Shown piece by piece: positions 35,770-47,044 of a stretch of DNA of 64,000 nt (position 1 is its first letter; each line of letters starts with the position of its first letter). The translations under genes were made by a program, and so were the position numbers. The DNA comes from Promethearchaeota archaeon Loki_b32 (GTDB lineage: Archaea; Asgardarchaeota; Lokiarchaeia; Sigyniarchaeales; SOKP01), in contig NJBH01000008.1 in assembly GCA_005223125.1 (NCBI GenBank), positions 1 to 64,000 on the forward strand. The letters run 5' to 3'. Below the pieces are notes generated by a model, which saw nothing but the letters and a program-made list of their open reading frames with translations, was not told where the DNA came from and ran no database searches.

Positions 35770-36045
35770 ATGGTTGTTTATTATGTATACATTTTAGAAG
35801 TTCTCACAAAAAATGGAAGAAAAATGTATTACACGGGATATACTAACAACCTCTATAGGAGATGGCATGAACACCGAAATGGAACAGGTGCTAAATTTTG
35901 TCGAGGTAAAAAGGATATTAAGCTAAAATATTTTGAAACTTATCAAAATAGAAAAGAAGCAATGAGGAGAGAATTGCAAATAAAGTCTTTTTCAAGGCAA
36001 CAGAAGAGAGAATTAATAAAGAGTATAACAATTGACGTAAACTAG
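35770..36045 (+). CDS. GIY-YIG nuclease domain protein (YhbQ/UPF0213-like)
   Basis: A 91-residue stand-alone GIY-YIG domain. YYVYILEVL and MYYTGYTNNLYRRWHEHRNG give the GIY/YIG pair (here VYI and YTG), the catalytic arginine (RRW) and histidine; RGKKDIKLKYFETYQNRKEA followed by MRRELQIKSFSR is typical of the YhbQ subgroup with its E and K residues. Probable function is cleavage of branched or damaged DNA. The next gene starts directly after the stop codon. Confidence 0.9.
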   Translation: MVVYYVYILEVLTKNGRKMYYTGYTNNLYRRWHEHRNGTGAKFCRGKKDIKLKYFETYQNRKEAMRRELQIKSFSRQQKRELIKSITIDVN

Positions 36046-36867
36046 TTGATACTATTATTGGTTAACCAAAATTTTTTAATTTGTTTAGTAGGACTACCGG
36101 CTTCAGGGAAAAGCACTTTTGCCAATATATTAAAAAATGATCTCGAAAAAAGATTTAATAATTTGGAGGTAAAAATCATTGATCCAGATAAAATAAGACA
36201 GGATTTGACTCCAAATCAATTTAATCATAAAAAAGAACACATCATAAAAAAAGAAAATCTAAAAAAAATAAGGAGAGAATTAGAAAAAGGACATATTGTA
36301 ATTAGTGATGATTTAAATTACTACTCTAGTATGAGACATAGTTTAAAAGATATTACAGATAGTCTTAATTTATACTTTTTTATTGTTCATATAGCGACCC
36401 CTATTGAAATATGTCTGAAATGGAATGAAATTCGAGGTAAACCAATCCCAAATTTAGTTATAAACAAAGTTAAAGAGAGATTTGATGAGTTTAATAAGTA
36501 TAATTGGGATATAGCGGACGTTGTATACGACCTCTCACAAATAGCAGATTTACATGAGGTAATTGAGGAATTTTTAGTATATATTCAAAAAAAAATTGAT
36601 AATTTTAAATATAAATTAAAATTGGGAGATAGGAAAACTAACCTTTCAAACTTAGACAATGAAAATCTAGATAAAATTACAAGGATCTATGTAAGCACCC
36701 TTTTACACAATTCCTCATTTTTACCCTTGAAAAAGAGAATTATAAGATTAAGAAAAATTTATGTGAAAGAAAATAAAAATAAAGCACTTAAAGAATCAGA
36801 AATCTCAAATTCATTTAAAAATTATTTAGAAACAAATTTAAACATAAAAATTACTGAAAATCTTTAA
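36046..36867 (+). CDS. pstK: L-seryl-tRNA(Sec) kinase (PSTK)
   Basis: A 273-residue P-loop kinase. Walker A is GLPASGKST near residue 16; IDPDKIRQDL follows; the motif VISDDLNYYSSMRHSLKDI and the segment KWNEIRGKPIPNLVINKVKE with YNWDIADVVYDL match the PSTK signature (DDxxYYxSMR, RNxxRGxxIPxxVI). PSTK phosphorylates Ser-tRNA(Sec), which SepSecS then converts to selenocysteinyl-tRNA; its presence indicates selenocysteine coding in this archaeon. A Kti12-like protein is the closest alternative. It starts at TTG 36046 immediately after the GIY-YIG stop. Confidence 0.85.
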   Translation: MILLLVNQNFLICLVGLPASGKSTFANILKNDLEKRFNNLEVKIIDPDKIRQDLTPNQFNHKKEHIIKKENLKKIRRELEKGHIVISDDLNYYSSMRHSLKDITDSLNLYFFIVHIATPIEICLKWNEIRGKPIPNLVINKVKERFDEFNKYNWDIADVVYDLSQIADLHEVIEEFLVYIQKKIDNFKYKLKLGDRKTNLSNLDNENLDKITRIYVSTLLHNSSFLPLKKRIIRLRKIYVKENKNKALKESEISNSFKNYLETNLNIKITENL

Positions 36868-36943
36868 TAATCAATTTATTATAAAAATTAAAGAAAAAGA
36901 AAATAAACCATTATTACTTTTTTTAATAATAATCTTCTCATAA

Positions 36944-39229
<2,286 letters not shown>

Positions 39230-39237
39230 CTATAATC

Positions 39238-39252
39238 TTTTTTTAGTTTTTT
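39238..39252 (+). terminator. T-rich transcription terminator
   Basis: Two T runs (TTTTTTT and TTTTTT) directly follow the Cdc48 stop codon, as expected for archaeal intrinsic termination. Confidence 0.4.
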
Positions 39253-39347
39253 ATATGTATTTTACTTATATATTTTTAGATTAATTTTGTAAAATTTTAT
39301 TAAAAACATTACCTAATTATCATTATTCACACAATTAAAGAGTATAT

Positions 39348-40553
39348 ATGATGATTGAAATTAAAATTGATTGGGATGGTCACATAAGGAAATATCAAGC
39401 AGCGATGGAAGATTTAAATTTAGATTTCTGTGTTCTTACTCGAGTAAAGTCTATAACCTATCTGACAGGATGTTTTGTTCCGTGGAAAAGCTATTTTTTT
39501 CTCCCAAAAGAGGGAATGGGAGAACCAGAATTATTTACGGTGCTCTTAGATGTGGAAAGAATCAGAGCAGAAGGCCATATGAAAAATATTAGTGGATGGG
39601 GTCCTCTCAAGGGATTCTATATAGAAAAGAAACTACAAAAAGCAGCTAAAAAAGCAGGGGTATATAATCCTAAAGGGTCTGCTCCCAAAATAGGGGTAGA
39701 ATTGGGATTAGATATTTGCGTAACTGGTCAGATGCTCTCATATACTGAAGCAGAATTGTTAAAGAACGTGTTTCCAGGATGTGAACTTGTTGATTTTAAT
39801 GATAAAACTGAAAGAATACAATTTATTAAAGAACCAGAAGAGATTGCTATGCTACGTAAAGCCAGTGAAATTACTGATATTGGACAACAGGTAGTGAAAA
39901 ATTCACTCTCGGAACGTCCCCAAGGAAAAGTATTCACAGAAAATGAAATAGCAGGAATTGGTACTTTAGCTATGAGAATAGCAGGCAGCAATTATGAATG
40001 GACTTTCACAGGAAATCAAGAAATCGGTTCAGGTTATCGAGCAAGCTGGACATTTAATGGATGCACACCAGCTACAAATAAAAAGGTAAAAGAAGGAGAA
40101 TCTTTACTTGTAGACTTGCATGCCGAATATGGATGTTATCTTGGAGATTTAAGTCATAATTATATTCTTGGAACATGTCCGTCTGAGCTTAAGAAATTCA
40201 ATGAAGTATATGAGCAATTATGCTATGCTCTAATTGACAATATGTATTTAGGAAATACATTCGATAATTGTTATCAAGAAGTACATAAAGTAGCTGAAAA
40301 AGCAGGATATCCTAATGATCTTTTTTTCGGTTTGGGACACGCTATAGGCATCATAGGAAATGAATCTTCGCCAGTTGTAGTCCCTGGTAAGGATTGGGGT
40401 CATTTAACATTCGAGGAAAATATGGTGGAAATTGCAGCAATAGTATTTAATCGCCCAGGACTTGGAGGACTTCGACTTGAGTCACCTACTCTTGTTACAA
40501 GTAAAGGTGCTGAAGTACTTCCCAAAACACCATTTGAAGTTGATTATTTATAG
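39348..40553 (+). CDS. M24 family peptidase (Xaa-Pro aminopeptidase-like)
   Basis: A 401-residue protein with a creatinase-like N-terminal domain (DFCVLTRVKSITYLTGCFVP) and a pita-bread C-terminal domain. The five metal ligands can be read: two Asp in LLVDLHAEYGCYLGDLSHNY, His in FGLGHAIGI, Glu in MVEIAAIVF and Glu in RLESPTLV. It probably cleaves Xaa-Pro dipeptides or proline-containing peptide ends. The gene precedes an M20 peptidase gene by 65 bases, so the two may act together in peptide use. Confidence 0.92.
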   Translation: MMIEIKIDWDGHIRKYQAAMEDLNLDFCVLTRVKSITYLTGCFVPWKSYFFLPKEGMGEPELFTVLLDVERIRAEGHMKNISGWGPLKGFYIEKKLQKAAKKAGVYNPKGSAPKIGVELGLDICVTGQMLSYTEAELLKNVFPGCELVDFNDKTERIQFIKEPEEIAMLRKASEITDIGQQVVKNSLSERPQGKVFTENEIAGIGTLAMRIAGSNYEWTFTGNQEIGSGYRASWTFNGCTPATNKKVKEGESLLVDLHAEYGCYLGDLSHNYILGTCPSELKKFNEVYEQLCYALIDNMYLGNTFDNCYQEVHKVAEKAGYPNDLFFGLGHAIGIIGNESSPVVVPGKDWGHLTFEENMVEIAAIVFNRPGLGGLRLESPTLVTSKGAEVLPKTPFEVDYL

Positions 40554-40618
40554 ATTTGTTAACTATATCATTGGAATAATTATATTTAATTTATTTTAAC
40601 AAAAAATTTCTATTTACT

Positions 40619-41761
40619 ATGGAAATCTCCAATTATCAAAAAGAAAGATTAACCAATATTTTAAAGAAATTAATTCAAATCCCTACTGAGAATCCCCCTG
40701 GAAAGACTGAAGAAGTGGTTAACTTCTTAATAAATGAAGTTTTCAGAGAAGAAGAGGGTTTTCATAATGAAGTTATTACTCATATGAAGGACGGTGTAGA
40801 ACTACATAATTTAGTAACTAAAATTGGATCTGGAAAGAAGAAAATAGTGTTATCAGGACATTTTGATGTGGTACCTGTTGGTGATCAAACTAAATGGAAT
40901 CATCCACCTTTTTCTGCTAAAATGGTAGATGGAAAAATATACGGACGAGGTTCTGCCGATATGAAAGGAGGGATAACCTCTCTAATAGGAGTAATGAAAG
41001 TATTGAACTCAGATCCCTATTTTAAGGAAAATTATGAATTAATTTTTCTTGGTACTGCCGATGAAGAAGCAGGTATGACTGGTTCTGAATTACTATCGAA
41101 GATGGGGTTTATTAACAATGCTGATTTAATAATTATAGCTGAACCAACTAATTTAAACATTGGAGTTGCTGGAAAGGGTTTATTATGGGCGACTATACAG
41201 GTTACTGGGAAATCAGCTCATGGATCTATGCCTGATAAGGGACATAATGCTATTGAGGGAGTACTTAAAATTATTCCTCAAATATATAATTGCTTAGAAG
41301 ATAAATCTAATAAAACTTTAGGAAGATCTACTATAAATATAGGTAAAATCTATGGAGGTACTAAAATAAATATCGTCCCTGATTATGCTGAATTAGAAAT
41401 AGATTTTAGATTAATCCCAGAACAAGAACATGAAAAGGTAATAAGCAATTTAAGAAAAATTGAATTAAATCCTTATTCTATTAATGTTAAAATTACAAAC
41501 TCATTGCAATCTTTATTAACTGATGTAAATCATCCTTTCATCCAAAATTTAACAAATATAACTAATTCAGAATTTATTGGTGTATCTTATGCAACTGATG
41601 CATGCAAATATGTTAATCCAACAAATTTTATTCCCTTTGTTATATTTGGTCCTGGAGATCCAAATATTGTTCATAAACCAAATGAGTGGATTCAATTAGA
41701 ACAGGTTTTTCACGCAACAGAGTTCTTAATTGATGCCCTAACAAAGACTTATCTAAAATAG
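40619..41761 (+). CDS. M20 family metallohydrolase (ArgE/DapE-like)
   Basis: A 380-residue co-catalytic zinc enzyme. LSGHFDVVPVGDQTKWNHPP supplies the first His/Asp, GRGSADMKGG the bridging Asp, and TADEEAGMTGS the catalytic Glu pair. A dimerisation lid domain (GKGLLWATIQVTGKSAHGSM) is inserted as usual. Members are deacylases, desuccinylases or di/tripeptidases; substrate cannot be read with confidence. It follows an M24 peptidase and is convergent with an aminotransferase. Confidence 0.92.
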   Translation: MEISNYQKERLTNILKKLIQIPTENPPGKTEEVVNFLINEVFREEEGFHNEVITHMKDGVELHNLVTKIGSGKKKIVLSGHFDVVPVGDQTKWNHPPFSAKMVDGKIYGRGSADMKGGITSLIGVMKVLNSDPYFKENYELIFLGTADEEAGMTGSELLSKMGFINNADLIIIAEPTNLNIGVAGKGLLWATIQVTGKSAHGSMPDKGHNAIEGVLKIIPQIYNCLEDKSNKTLGRSTINIGKIYGGTKINIVPDYAELEIDFRLIPEQEHEKVISNLRKIELNPYSINVKITNSLQSLLTDVNHPFIQNLTNITNSEFIGVSYATDACKYVNPTNFIPFVIFGPGDPNIVHKPNEWIQLEQVFHATEFLIDALTKTYLK

Positions 41762-41771
41762 AATTATCTTT

Positions 41772-42923
41772 TTATATTTTATGAATAAATTTTTCAATCC
41801 TATTCATAGCTTCTTTAATTTTTTCAATTTCAGTTGCATAGGATATCCTTATCATATGATCAGAAAATGAACCAAAAACTCCGCCAGGAACGACAGCAAC
41901 TGCTTGTTCTTTCATAAGTTTTTGTGAAAATTCTTTACCAGTTAAATTAAAATTTTTTGTTGAAGGCATAACATAAAAAGCACCATGTGGTTTTACTAGA
42001 TCAAAACCAATCTCCTTTAACCTAATGTAAACTAAATTTCGTCTTTTATCAAAACTCTGATAAATTTCTTCGAAAAAATTAATACCCATTTTTAATGCTT
42101 CAATAAATCCATATTGGGCAGCATGATTTGTTCCTGCAACTGTGTATTGATGAAATTTTTCCATTAAGTCTATGATTTCTTTTGAAGCAACTGCATAACC
42201 AATTCTAAATCCAGTAGCAGAAAATGACTTTGACATAGCATTCACAGTTATAGTTCTTTCAAACATACCATTTAACGAAGCTGGACTTACATGTTTTAAT
42301 CCATCGTAAATATAATTTTCATAAACTTCATCAGTGATTAAGTATAGATCATTTTCAATAATGATTTCAACAATCTTTTTCAATTCAGTTTGATTTAGAA
42401 CATGACCAGTTGGATTATTTGGAGAATTAATTAAAATTGCCTTAGTCTTACTTGTAATAGAATTTCTAATTTTTTCAATATTGGGGCTAAAATTTTTGTT
42501 TCTTTCAACTTCTACTACCTTTACTCCAAAAAATAATGCACAATAGAAGTAAGACAGAAAATTTGGTGAAGAAATTATTAGTTCATCTCCAGGATTAAAA
42601 ATTGTTGCAAATGCTAGAGTAATTGCCTGACTACCTCCATTAGTCACAATAATATTATCTCTCCAATTGGCATTAATCTTATTAAAAGTGTTGACTTTTT
42701 TCTCTAACAATTCTAATAACTCTGGAACCCCTCTAGTAGGAGCGTACATAGTAATTTTGTTTTTTAATGCGTTAATATTTCCTTGTATTGCCGGTTCAGG
42801 AGTTGTAAAATCTGGTTGGCCAATCCCTAGGCTAATAACATCTGAACGACCTAAGGCAAGATCAAATAACTCTCTAATAGCTGATTTTGGAGCTTTAGAT
42901 ACTCTTTGAGAAGGTTCCCTCAT
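41772..42923 (-). CDS. Class I/II PLP-dependent aminotransferase (aspartate aminotransferase-like)
   Basis: A 383-residue fold-type I enzyme. N-terminal SLGIGQPDFTTPEP, cofactor-contact NSPNNPTGHVL, DEVYENYIYDG and the Schiff-base lysine in VNAMSKSFSATGFRIGYAVA are typical of the AspC/aminotransferase I-gamma subgroup; the C-terminal arginine lies in MIRISYA. It transfers amino groups between amino acids and keto acids. Its specificity (aspartate, alanine, aromatic) is uncertain. Beside two peptidase genes, it may take part in amino acid degradation. Confidence 0.93.
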   Translation of the reverse strand: MREPSQRVSKAPKSAIRELFDLALGRSDVISLGIGQPDFTTPEPAIQGNINALKNKITMYAPTRGVPELLELLEKKVNTFNKINANWRDNIIVTNGGSQAITLAFATIFNPGDELIISSPNFLSYFYCALFFGVKVVEVERNKNFSPNIEKIRNSITSKTKAILINSPNNPTGHVLNQTELKKIVEIIIENDLYLITDEVYENYIYDGLKHVSPASLNGMFERTITVNAMSKSFSATGFRIGYAVASKEIIDLMEKFHQYTVAGTNHAAQYGFIEALKMGINFFEEIYQSFDKRRNLVYIRLKEIGFDLVKPHGAFYVMPSTKNFNLTGKEFSQKLMKEQAVAVVPGGVFGSFSDHMIRISYATEIEKIKEAMNRIEKFIHKI

Positions 42924-43011
42924 GATTTATTCTCTTAATTTAAATATTTAAAAAAATCAGTTGGTTTATATTATGATACAAAAGAGAGTTATTTCAGACT
43001 ATTAAAATTTT

Positions 43012-43569
43012 TTAAATATTTACACCATGATTACTTAGGATTTGATTTACTAAAAGAGAAAAAGCTTCTTCAATATTTTCTCCTAGTCTTGCGCTCGTCT
43101 CAATAAAATCGCTGGCCTTAATTTTCGTAGCCAATTCTTTTCCCCTTTCTGTAGGTACTGCTATTTGATCTTTTAAATCAGTTTTATTGCCAATTAATAT
43201 ATATGCGCATTTCTTTTTTACATGTTTTTTATAATCTTTTAACCACTTATTATTGATACTTTCTAAGGTATTATACCGAGTGACATCATAAACTAGAAGA
43301 GCTCCTTGGCACCCCTGAAAGTACATACTCCTAACTACCCGATATTTCTCTTGACCAGCAAGATCCCACATGATTAATCTAACTCTTGCATTATCTAAGT
43401 TAACATCTTTACGTACTATATTAGCTCCTAATGTAGGTTTATAGTCTTCTTGAAATGAACCTTCTACAAATTGATTTATTAATGATGTTTTGCCTACTGC
43501 GGCATCTCCAATAATCACAATCTTAAAAACAAATTCTCGTAATTCTCTAGCTTTTTCTTCTATTGTCAT
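43012..43569 (-). CDS. Ras-like small GTPase
   Basis: A 185-residue GTPase with full motifs: G1 GDAAVGKTS, G2 YKPTLGANI, G3 WDLAGQEKY, G4 GNKTDL, G5 ETSARLG (SAR replaces SAK). It shares with the GTPases at 44295 and 45339 the pattern TLGxNIVxKD and the MYFQG/MFFQG-C/V-GALLVYD segment, so the three are recent paralogs. No C-terminal cysteine. It is the last gene of a minus-strand block containing three GTPases, a V4R-like gene and a PPC-domain gene. Confidence 0.95.
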   Translation of the reverse strand: MTIEEKARELREFVFKIVIIGDAAVGKTSLINQFVEGSFQEDYKPTLGANIVRKDVNLDNARVRLIMWDLAGQEKYRVVRSMYFQGCQGALLVYDVTRYNTLESINNKWLKDYKKHVKKKCAYILIGNKTDLKDQIAVPTERGKELATKIKASDFIETSARLGENIEEAFSLLVNQILSNHGVNI

Positions 43570-43678
43570 TCTGCAATTTATTATTTTGTTGTATGTCTAT
43601 TTAAAACTTTATTCTAGTTTTTATAAGATCTTCTTTTGTTATTATGGAAGGATTTCTATTATTATCTTCGTTGTTATA

Positions 43679-44245
43679 TTATTTAAAACTTCTTTTAATT
43701 CTTAATTTAACAACAAAATTATTATGTTCAGGGTTATTTACATCTATTTTTTTCATTTCATAAATAACCATATCTTCTGATGGCAATGATTTCTGTAATG
43801 AATGAACTAAGAACCCTTCAAATAAATCACAGGGAACTCCAATTTCAGAACAAAATATGCATTTGTTTATGCGAACCACTATTTCATTTTCATTATTTTC
43901 TATAATTTCGACCTTCCAATCTGTACTAATTGAAGCATTAATTTCATCAATTATTTCTTCAAAACTTATTCCAAATGGAAATAAGTAAAAGGAAAATTTT
44001 TTTCCGATCTCAAAAAGAAGGATAGAAGAATCATATAACAAACAATTTTGAGCAGAAATGATTTTCTTAAAAGAAAAGAAATCTATGGAGTCATTAGGAT
44101 TTTCATCTCTTATATCCTTTATAGACATCATTTCTGCTTCTCTTAAAATAGATTTCATACCATCATAATCAAGGATATCATGGTATGCTTGGAGAAGTGC
44201 AACAACAACCTTATTTTTTACAGTTCCTTTATAATCTCCAATCAT
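43679..44245 (-). CDS. V4R-like domain protein
   Basis: A 188-residue protein. After a helical N-terminus (GTVKNKVVVALLQAYHDILD), the C-terminal part has the V4R/heme-NO-like signature order: LFEIGKKFSFYLFPFGISFE, INASISTDWKVEIIENNENE, the Cys motif NKCIFCSEIGVPCDLFEGFL and a final strand VVKLRIKRS. V4R is related to Bet3 of TRAPP. Like the V4R gene at 32047 it lies between small GTPase genes. Ligand and partner are unknown; domain call is by eye. Confidence 0.65.
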   Translation of the reverse strand: MIGDYKGTVKNKVVVALLQAYHDILDYDGMKSILREAEMMSIKDIRDENPNDSIDFFSFKKIISAQNCLLYDSSILLFEIGKKFSFYLFPFGISFEEIIDEINASISTDWKVEIIENNENEIVVRINKCIFCSEIGVPCDLFEGFLVHSLQKSLPSEDMVIYEMKKIDVNNPEHNNFVVKLRIKRSFK

Positions 44246-44294
44246 TTCTGTTGAATTTGATAACTTACTTTTCTAATTTATTTAATTTTTTTTA

Positions 44295-44855
44295 TTAATC
44301 TAATACGAATTTAACTCCACTTTTTTTTAATATATGCAAAACCAACTTTTTAAATGCCATTTCAACATTTTCTCCATATTTAGCACTTGTTTCAATAAAC
44401 TCAGTTGCGTTAATCTTTTGAGATAATAATTTCCCTTCTTCGGATGATACTTTGATTGAATCTTTTAAATCTAGTTTGTTACCAATCAAAATATAGACTC
44501 CATCGGGTTTACCAAATTTTATAAAATCCTCAAGCCATTTTGATGTTATATTCTCAAATGTTGAATAACGCGTTTTATCGTAAATAAATAATGCACCTGA
44601 GCAACCCTGAAAAAACATCTTGCGTGTTAACTCATATTTAGCTTGACCGGCGATATCCCACAAAAGTAGACGAATATCAGAATTTATCTCTTCCAATTTT
44701 ATATCCTTTGTGACAATATTAACTCCAAGTGTTGGTTGGTAATTCTCATTAAATGAATCAGTGATATATTTATCAATTAAGGAGGTTTTCCCTACTGCGG
44801 GATCTCCTAATAATGCTAACTTTAATGCCCATTGTCTCTTCTTATCATCTCCCAT
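44295..44855 (-). CDS. Ras-like small GTPase
   Basis: A 186-residue GTPase: G1 GDPAVGKTS, G2 YQPTLGVNIV, G3 WDIAGQAKY, G4 GNKLDL, G5 ETSAKYG. Catalytic Gln is present. It is a close paralog of the proteins at 43012 and 45339. C-terminus GVKFVLD has no prenylation site. It lies 49 bases upstream (in transcription) of the V4R-like gene, and 17 bases follow the PPC-domain gene, so an operon is likely. Confidence 0.95.
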   Translation of the reverse strand: MGDDKKRQWALKLALLGDPAVGKTSLIDKYITDSFNENYQPTLGVNIVTKDIKLEEINSDIRLLLWDIAGQAKYELTRKMFFQGCSGALFIYDKTRYSTFENITSKWLEDFIKFGKPDGVYILIGNKLDLKDSIKVSSEEGKLLSQKINATEFIETSAKYGENVEMAFKKLVLHILKKSGVKFVLD

Positions 44856-44872
44856 CTATGATCAACCCATTC

Positions 44873-45301
44873 TTATATGTTTAAAAGTGATAAATTAAAT
44901 TGAGGATCGTTAGCACGATATAATTTTTGATCAATCTCATAAATGCTTACTTCTCCAGTTACAGAGACTATAGTTGGTTTGCTTAAATGTCCTCCAATCA
45001 GGCTATAATCACCTCTTCCTAAGGAAACATGCAAGTGAATTATTGGTTCTCCATCTTTATAAGCAATATTCCCTATACATGAAATCAATTCTACGTTTTC
45101 ATTAAACGTTTTCATTTTGTATTTGTTAGAATCAATCATATAAAAACCAATTGTAAATGTCTTTAGTGCCCCAATACATTTGATAAATCCAGACTTAATG
45201 TTATATTTTTTTATCATTTCGATGATAGAATCTACTAAATCCTCATTAGGTTCAACTTTTCCAACAATAACTCGTGAAATTTTAGTTTCAAGACTTTTCA
45301 A
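44873..45301 (-). CDS. PPC domain (DUF296) protein
   Basis: A 142-residue protein of the PPC/DUF296 family, with RVIVGKVEPNEDLVDSIIEM, GFIKCIGALKTFTIGFY and the signature PIIHLHVSLGRGDYSLIGGH L, where the His residues could bind metal. In plants the domain follows AT-hooks; in prokaryotes it stands alone as a trimer of unclear function. The TTG start at 45301 is supported by GGTGAT just upstream; no ATG is suitably placed. It is embedded between small GTPase genes. Confidence 0.9.
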   Translation of the reverse strand: MKSLETKISRVIVGKVEPNEDLVDSIIEMIKKYNIKSGFIKCIGALKTFTIGFYMIDSNKYKMKTFNENVELISCIGNIAYKDGEPIIHLHVSLGRGDYSLIGGHLSKPTIVSVTGEVSIYEIDQKLYRANDPQFNLSLLNI

Positions 45302-45338
45302 TTAATCACCATACTTACTCCTATTAACTTAAGTAATA

Positions 45339-45890
45339 TTATAATATAATCTCTGATTTCCTTAATACACTATATACTAATTTTTTAAACGCATCTTCCA
45401 CATTTTCTCCGTATTTTGCGCTCGTCTCAAGAAAATCGCTCGCATTTATTCTCTCAGCAAATTCTCGTCCTTTCTCAGTCGATACAACTCTTGATTCATT
45501 TAAATCAATTTTATTTCCAATCAAAATACAAGAAAGTTCTTCTTCTGAATACTCTTTTAAATCTTTTAACCATTTAGATTCAATATTGGTAAATGTGTCA
45601 TCTCTGGTCGTATCATATACAAGTAGGGCCCCTACAACTCCTTGAAAGAACATTTTTCTGGAAAGATCATATTTTTCTTGACCCGCAATATCCCAAAGAA
45701 CCAACCGAATTTGAGCATTTATTTCTTCAATCTCTAATTCTTTAACAACAATGTTTACACCTAAAGTAGGCTTGTAATCCTCCTTAAAACGGTGGTGGGT
45801 ATATATGTCAACAAGAGAAGTTTTTCCGACAGCTGCGTCGCCTAATAAAACAAGCTTAAAAACGATAAATTTTTCTTTTTCCCCAGACAT
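45339..45890 (-). CDS. Ras-like small GTPase
   Basis: A 183-residue GTPase: G1 GDAAVGKTS, G2 YKPTLGVNIV, G3 WDIAGQEKY, G4 GNKIDL, G5 ETSAKYG. All conserved residues for nucleotide binding and hydrolysis are intact. It is the first gene of the minus-strand block; upstream, two tandem palindromes lie in the region shared with the divergent MoxR gene. No lipidation motif is present at the C-terminus SEIIL. Confidence 0.95.
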   Translation of the reverse strand: MSGEKEKFIVFKLVLLGDAAVGKTSLVDIYTHHRFKEDYKPTLGVNIVVKELEIEEINAQIRLVLWDIAGQEKYDLSRKMFFQGVVGALLVYDTTRDDTFTNIESKWLKDLKEYSEEELSCILIGNKIDLNESRVVSTEKGREFAERINASDFLETSAKYGENVEDAFKKLVYSVLRKSEIIL

Positions 45891-45984
45891 TGTTGTTTTT
45901 ATAATCCTTTTTAGTTTTTTATAGATAAGATAATTTCATATTTTTTATAGTTGAGCTAAAGAATCTATTTTTATGAGTGTGCTA

Positions 45985-46014
45985 CAAATTATAATTTCAC
46001 AAATTATAATTTCA
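45985..46014. promoter_or_regulatory. Tandem 15-base repeat of a palindrome between divergent genes
   Basis: The 15-base unit CAAATTATAATTTCA occurs twice in perfect tandem (45985-45999 and 46000-46014). Each contains the 12-base perfect palindrome AAATTATAATTT. The site lies 95 bases from the GTPase start and 71 bases from the MoxR start, so it could be an operator acting on both or a pair of bidirectional TATA elements. Confidence 0.4.
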
Positions 46015-46084
46015 TCTTAAATTCGAAAAATTATTTATAGTGAACTTTTATAACCATTATTAGTAGATTAGAATAAGAAATATT

Positions 46085-47044
46085 ATGCCAGAGAAAGTTA
46101 TAATATCAGGAGTAGAATTATTATTATCTGAACCAGCTCAAGTAGATATGAAATGGGTTGGAAATGATGATTTAATTAATCAATTAAAAGCTTCATGGAT
46201 GCTTGTTGATAAGGATGATCTTCCCCTAAATCCTCGTATTCTAGGAAAGCCTGGAGTTGGCAAAACAACACTTGCTTATGCTACTGGAAGACGATTAGAA
46301 AAAGACGTATACATCTTTCAGTGCACTATGGATACTCGCCCAGAAGATCTTCTTATTAGTCCTGTGATTGCCTCAAACAATAAAATAGCCTATGTTGCGA
46401 GCTCTTTGGTGTCAGCCATGATAAAAGGAGGAGTATGTCTATTAGATGAGGGAAATAGAATGAGTGAAAAAAGTTGGGCTTCTTTAGCACCATTAATGGA
46501 TAAAAGGCGTTATGTTGAGAGTATTATTACGGGTATTAGGATATACGCTCATCCTGAATTTCGGTTATGTGTAACAATGAATGCAGATAGTAGTACATAT
46601 GAAATTCCAGAATATATACAATCTCGTTTACAACCTAAAATTTATATAGACTTTCCAAATAAAGTTGATGAATTAAAGATTTTAAACTACAATTTACCAT
46701 TTGCTTCAGATGAAATATTAGAATATTGTGTAGATTTCCTCCAGAATGCTCATATTTATGACGAACCTTATACTGTGAGAGATGGGATTAATATTTTAAG
46801 ATATTATACAAAATCAAGGTTGATGAAGAAAGAAGATCAAGATAAAATAGAAAAGAAAACGTTTGAGAATATGGTTATTCAAGTATTAGAAGAAGCTGCT
46901 TTAAAATATTTACCTGGAAATTACGAAGAGTTTTTGAAAAAACAGAATGATTCAATCTCTTTGAAAATATTTAAAGATTTTGATGAAGTGAATGATTATT
47001 ATGATAAATTTGTGAAAAAAGATGAACAAGACTCAAATGGATGA
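46085..47044 (+). CDS. MoxR-family AAA+ ATPase
   Basis: A 319-residue ATPase: Walker A GKPGVGKTT near residue 58, a MoxR-like Walker B GGVCLLDEGNRMSEKSWASL followed by a sensor-1 CVTMNAD and arginine-finger region SRLQPKIYIDFP. MoxR proteins act as chaperone-like remodelers, usually with a VWA-domain partner. Here the partner gene overlaps its stop and encodes a TraB/ChaN-like protein; no VWA gene is seen within the window near it. The EGN Walker B and the STxExP sensor stretch match the subgroup linked to such partners. Confidence 0.9.
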   Translation: MPEKVIISGVELLLSEPAQVDMKWVGNDDLINQLKASWMLVDKDDLPLNPRILGKPGVGKTTLAYATGRRLEKDVYIFQCTMDTRPEDLLISPVIASNNKIAYVASSLVSAMIKGGVCLLDEGNRMSEKSWASLAPLMDKRRYVESIITGIRIYAHPEFRLCVTMNADSSTYEIPEYIQSRLQPKIYIDFPNKVDELKILNYNLPFASDEILEYCVDFLQNAHIYDEPYTVRDGINILRYYTKSRLMKKEDQDKIEKKTFENMVIQVLEEAALKYLPGNYEEFLKKQNDSISLKIFKDFDEVNDYYDKFVKKDEQDSNG

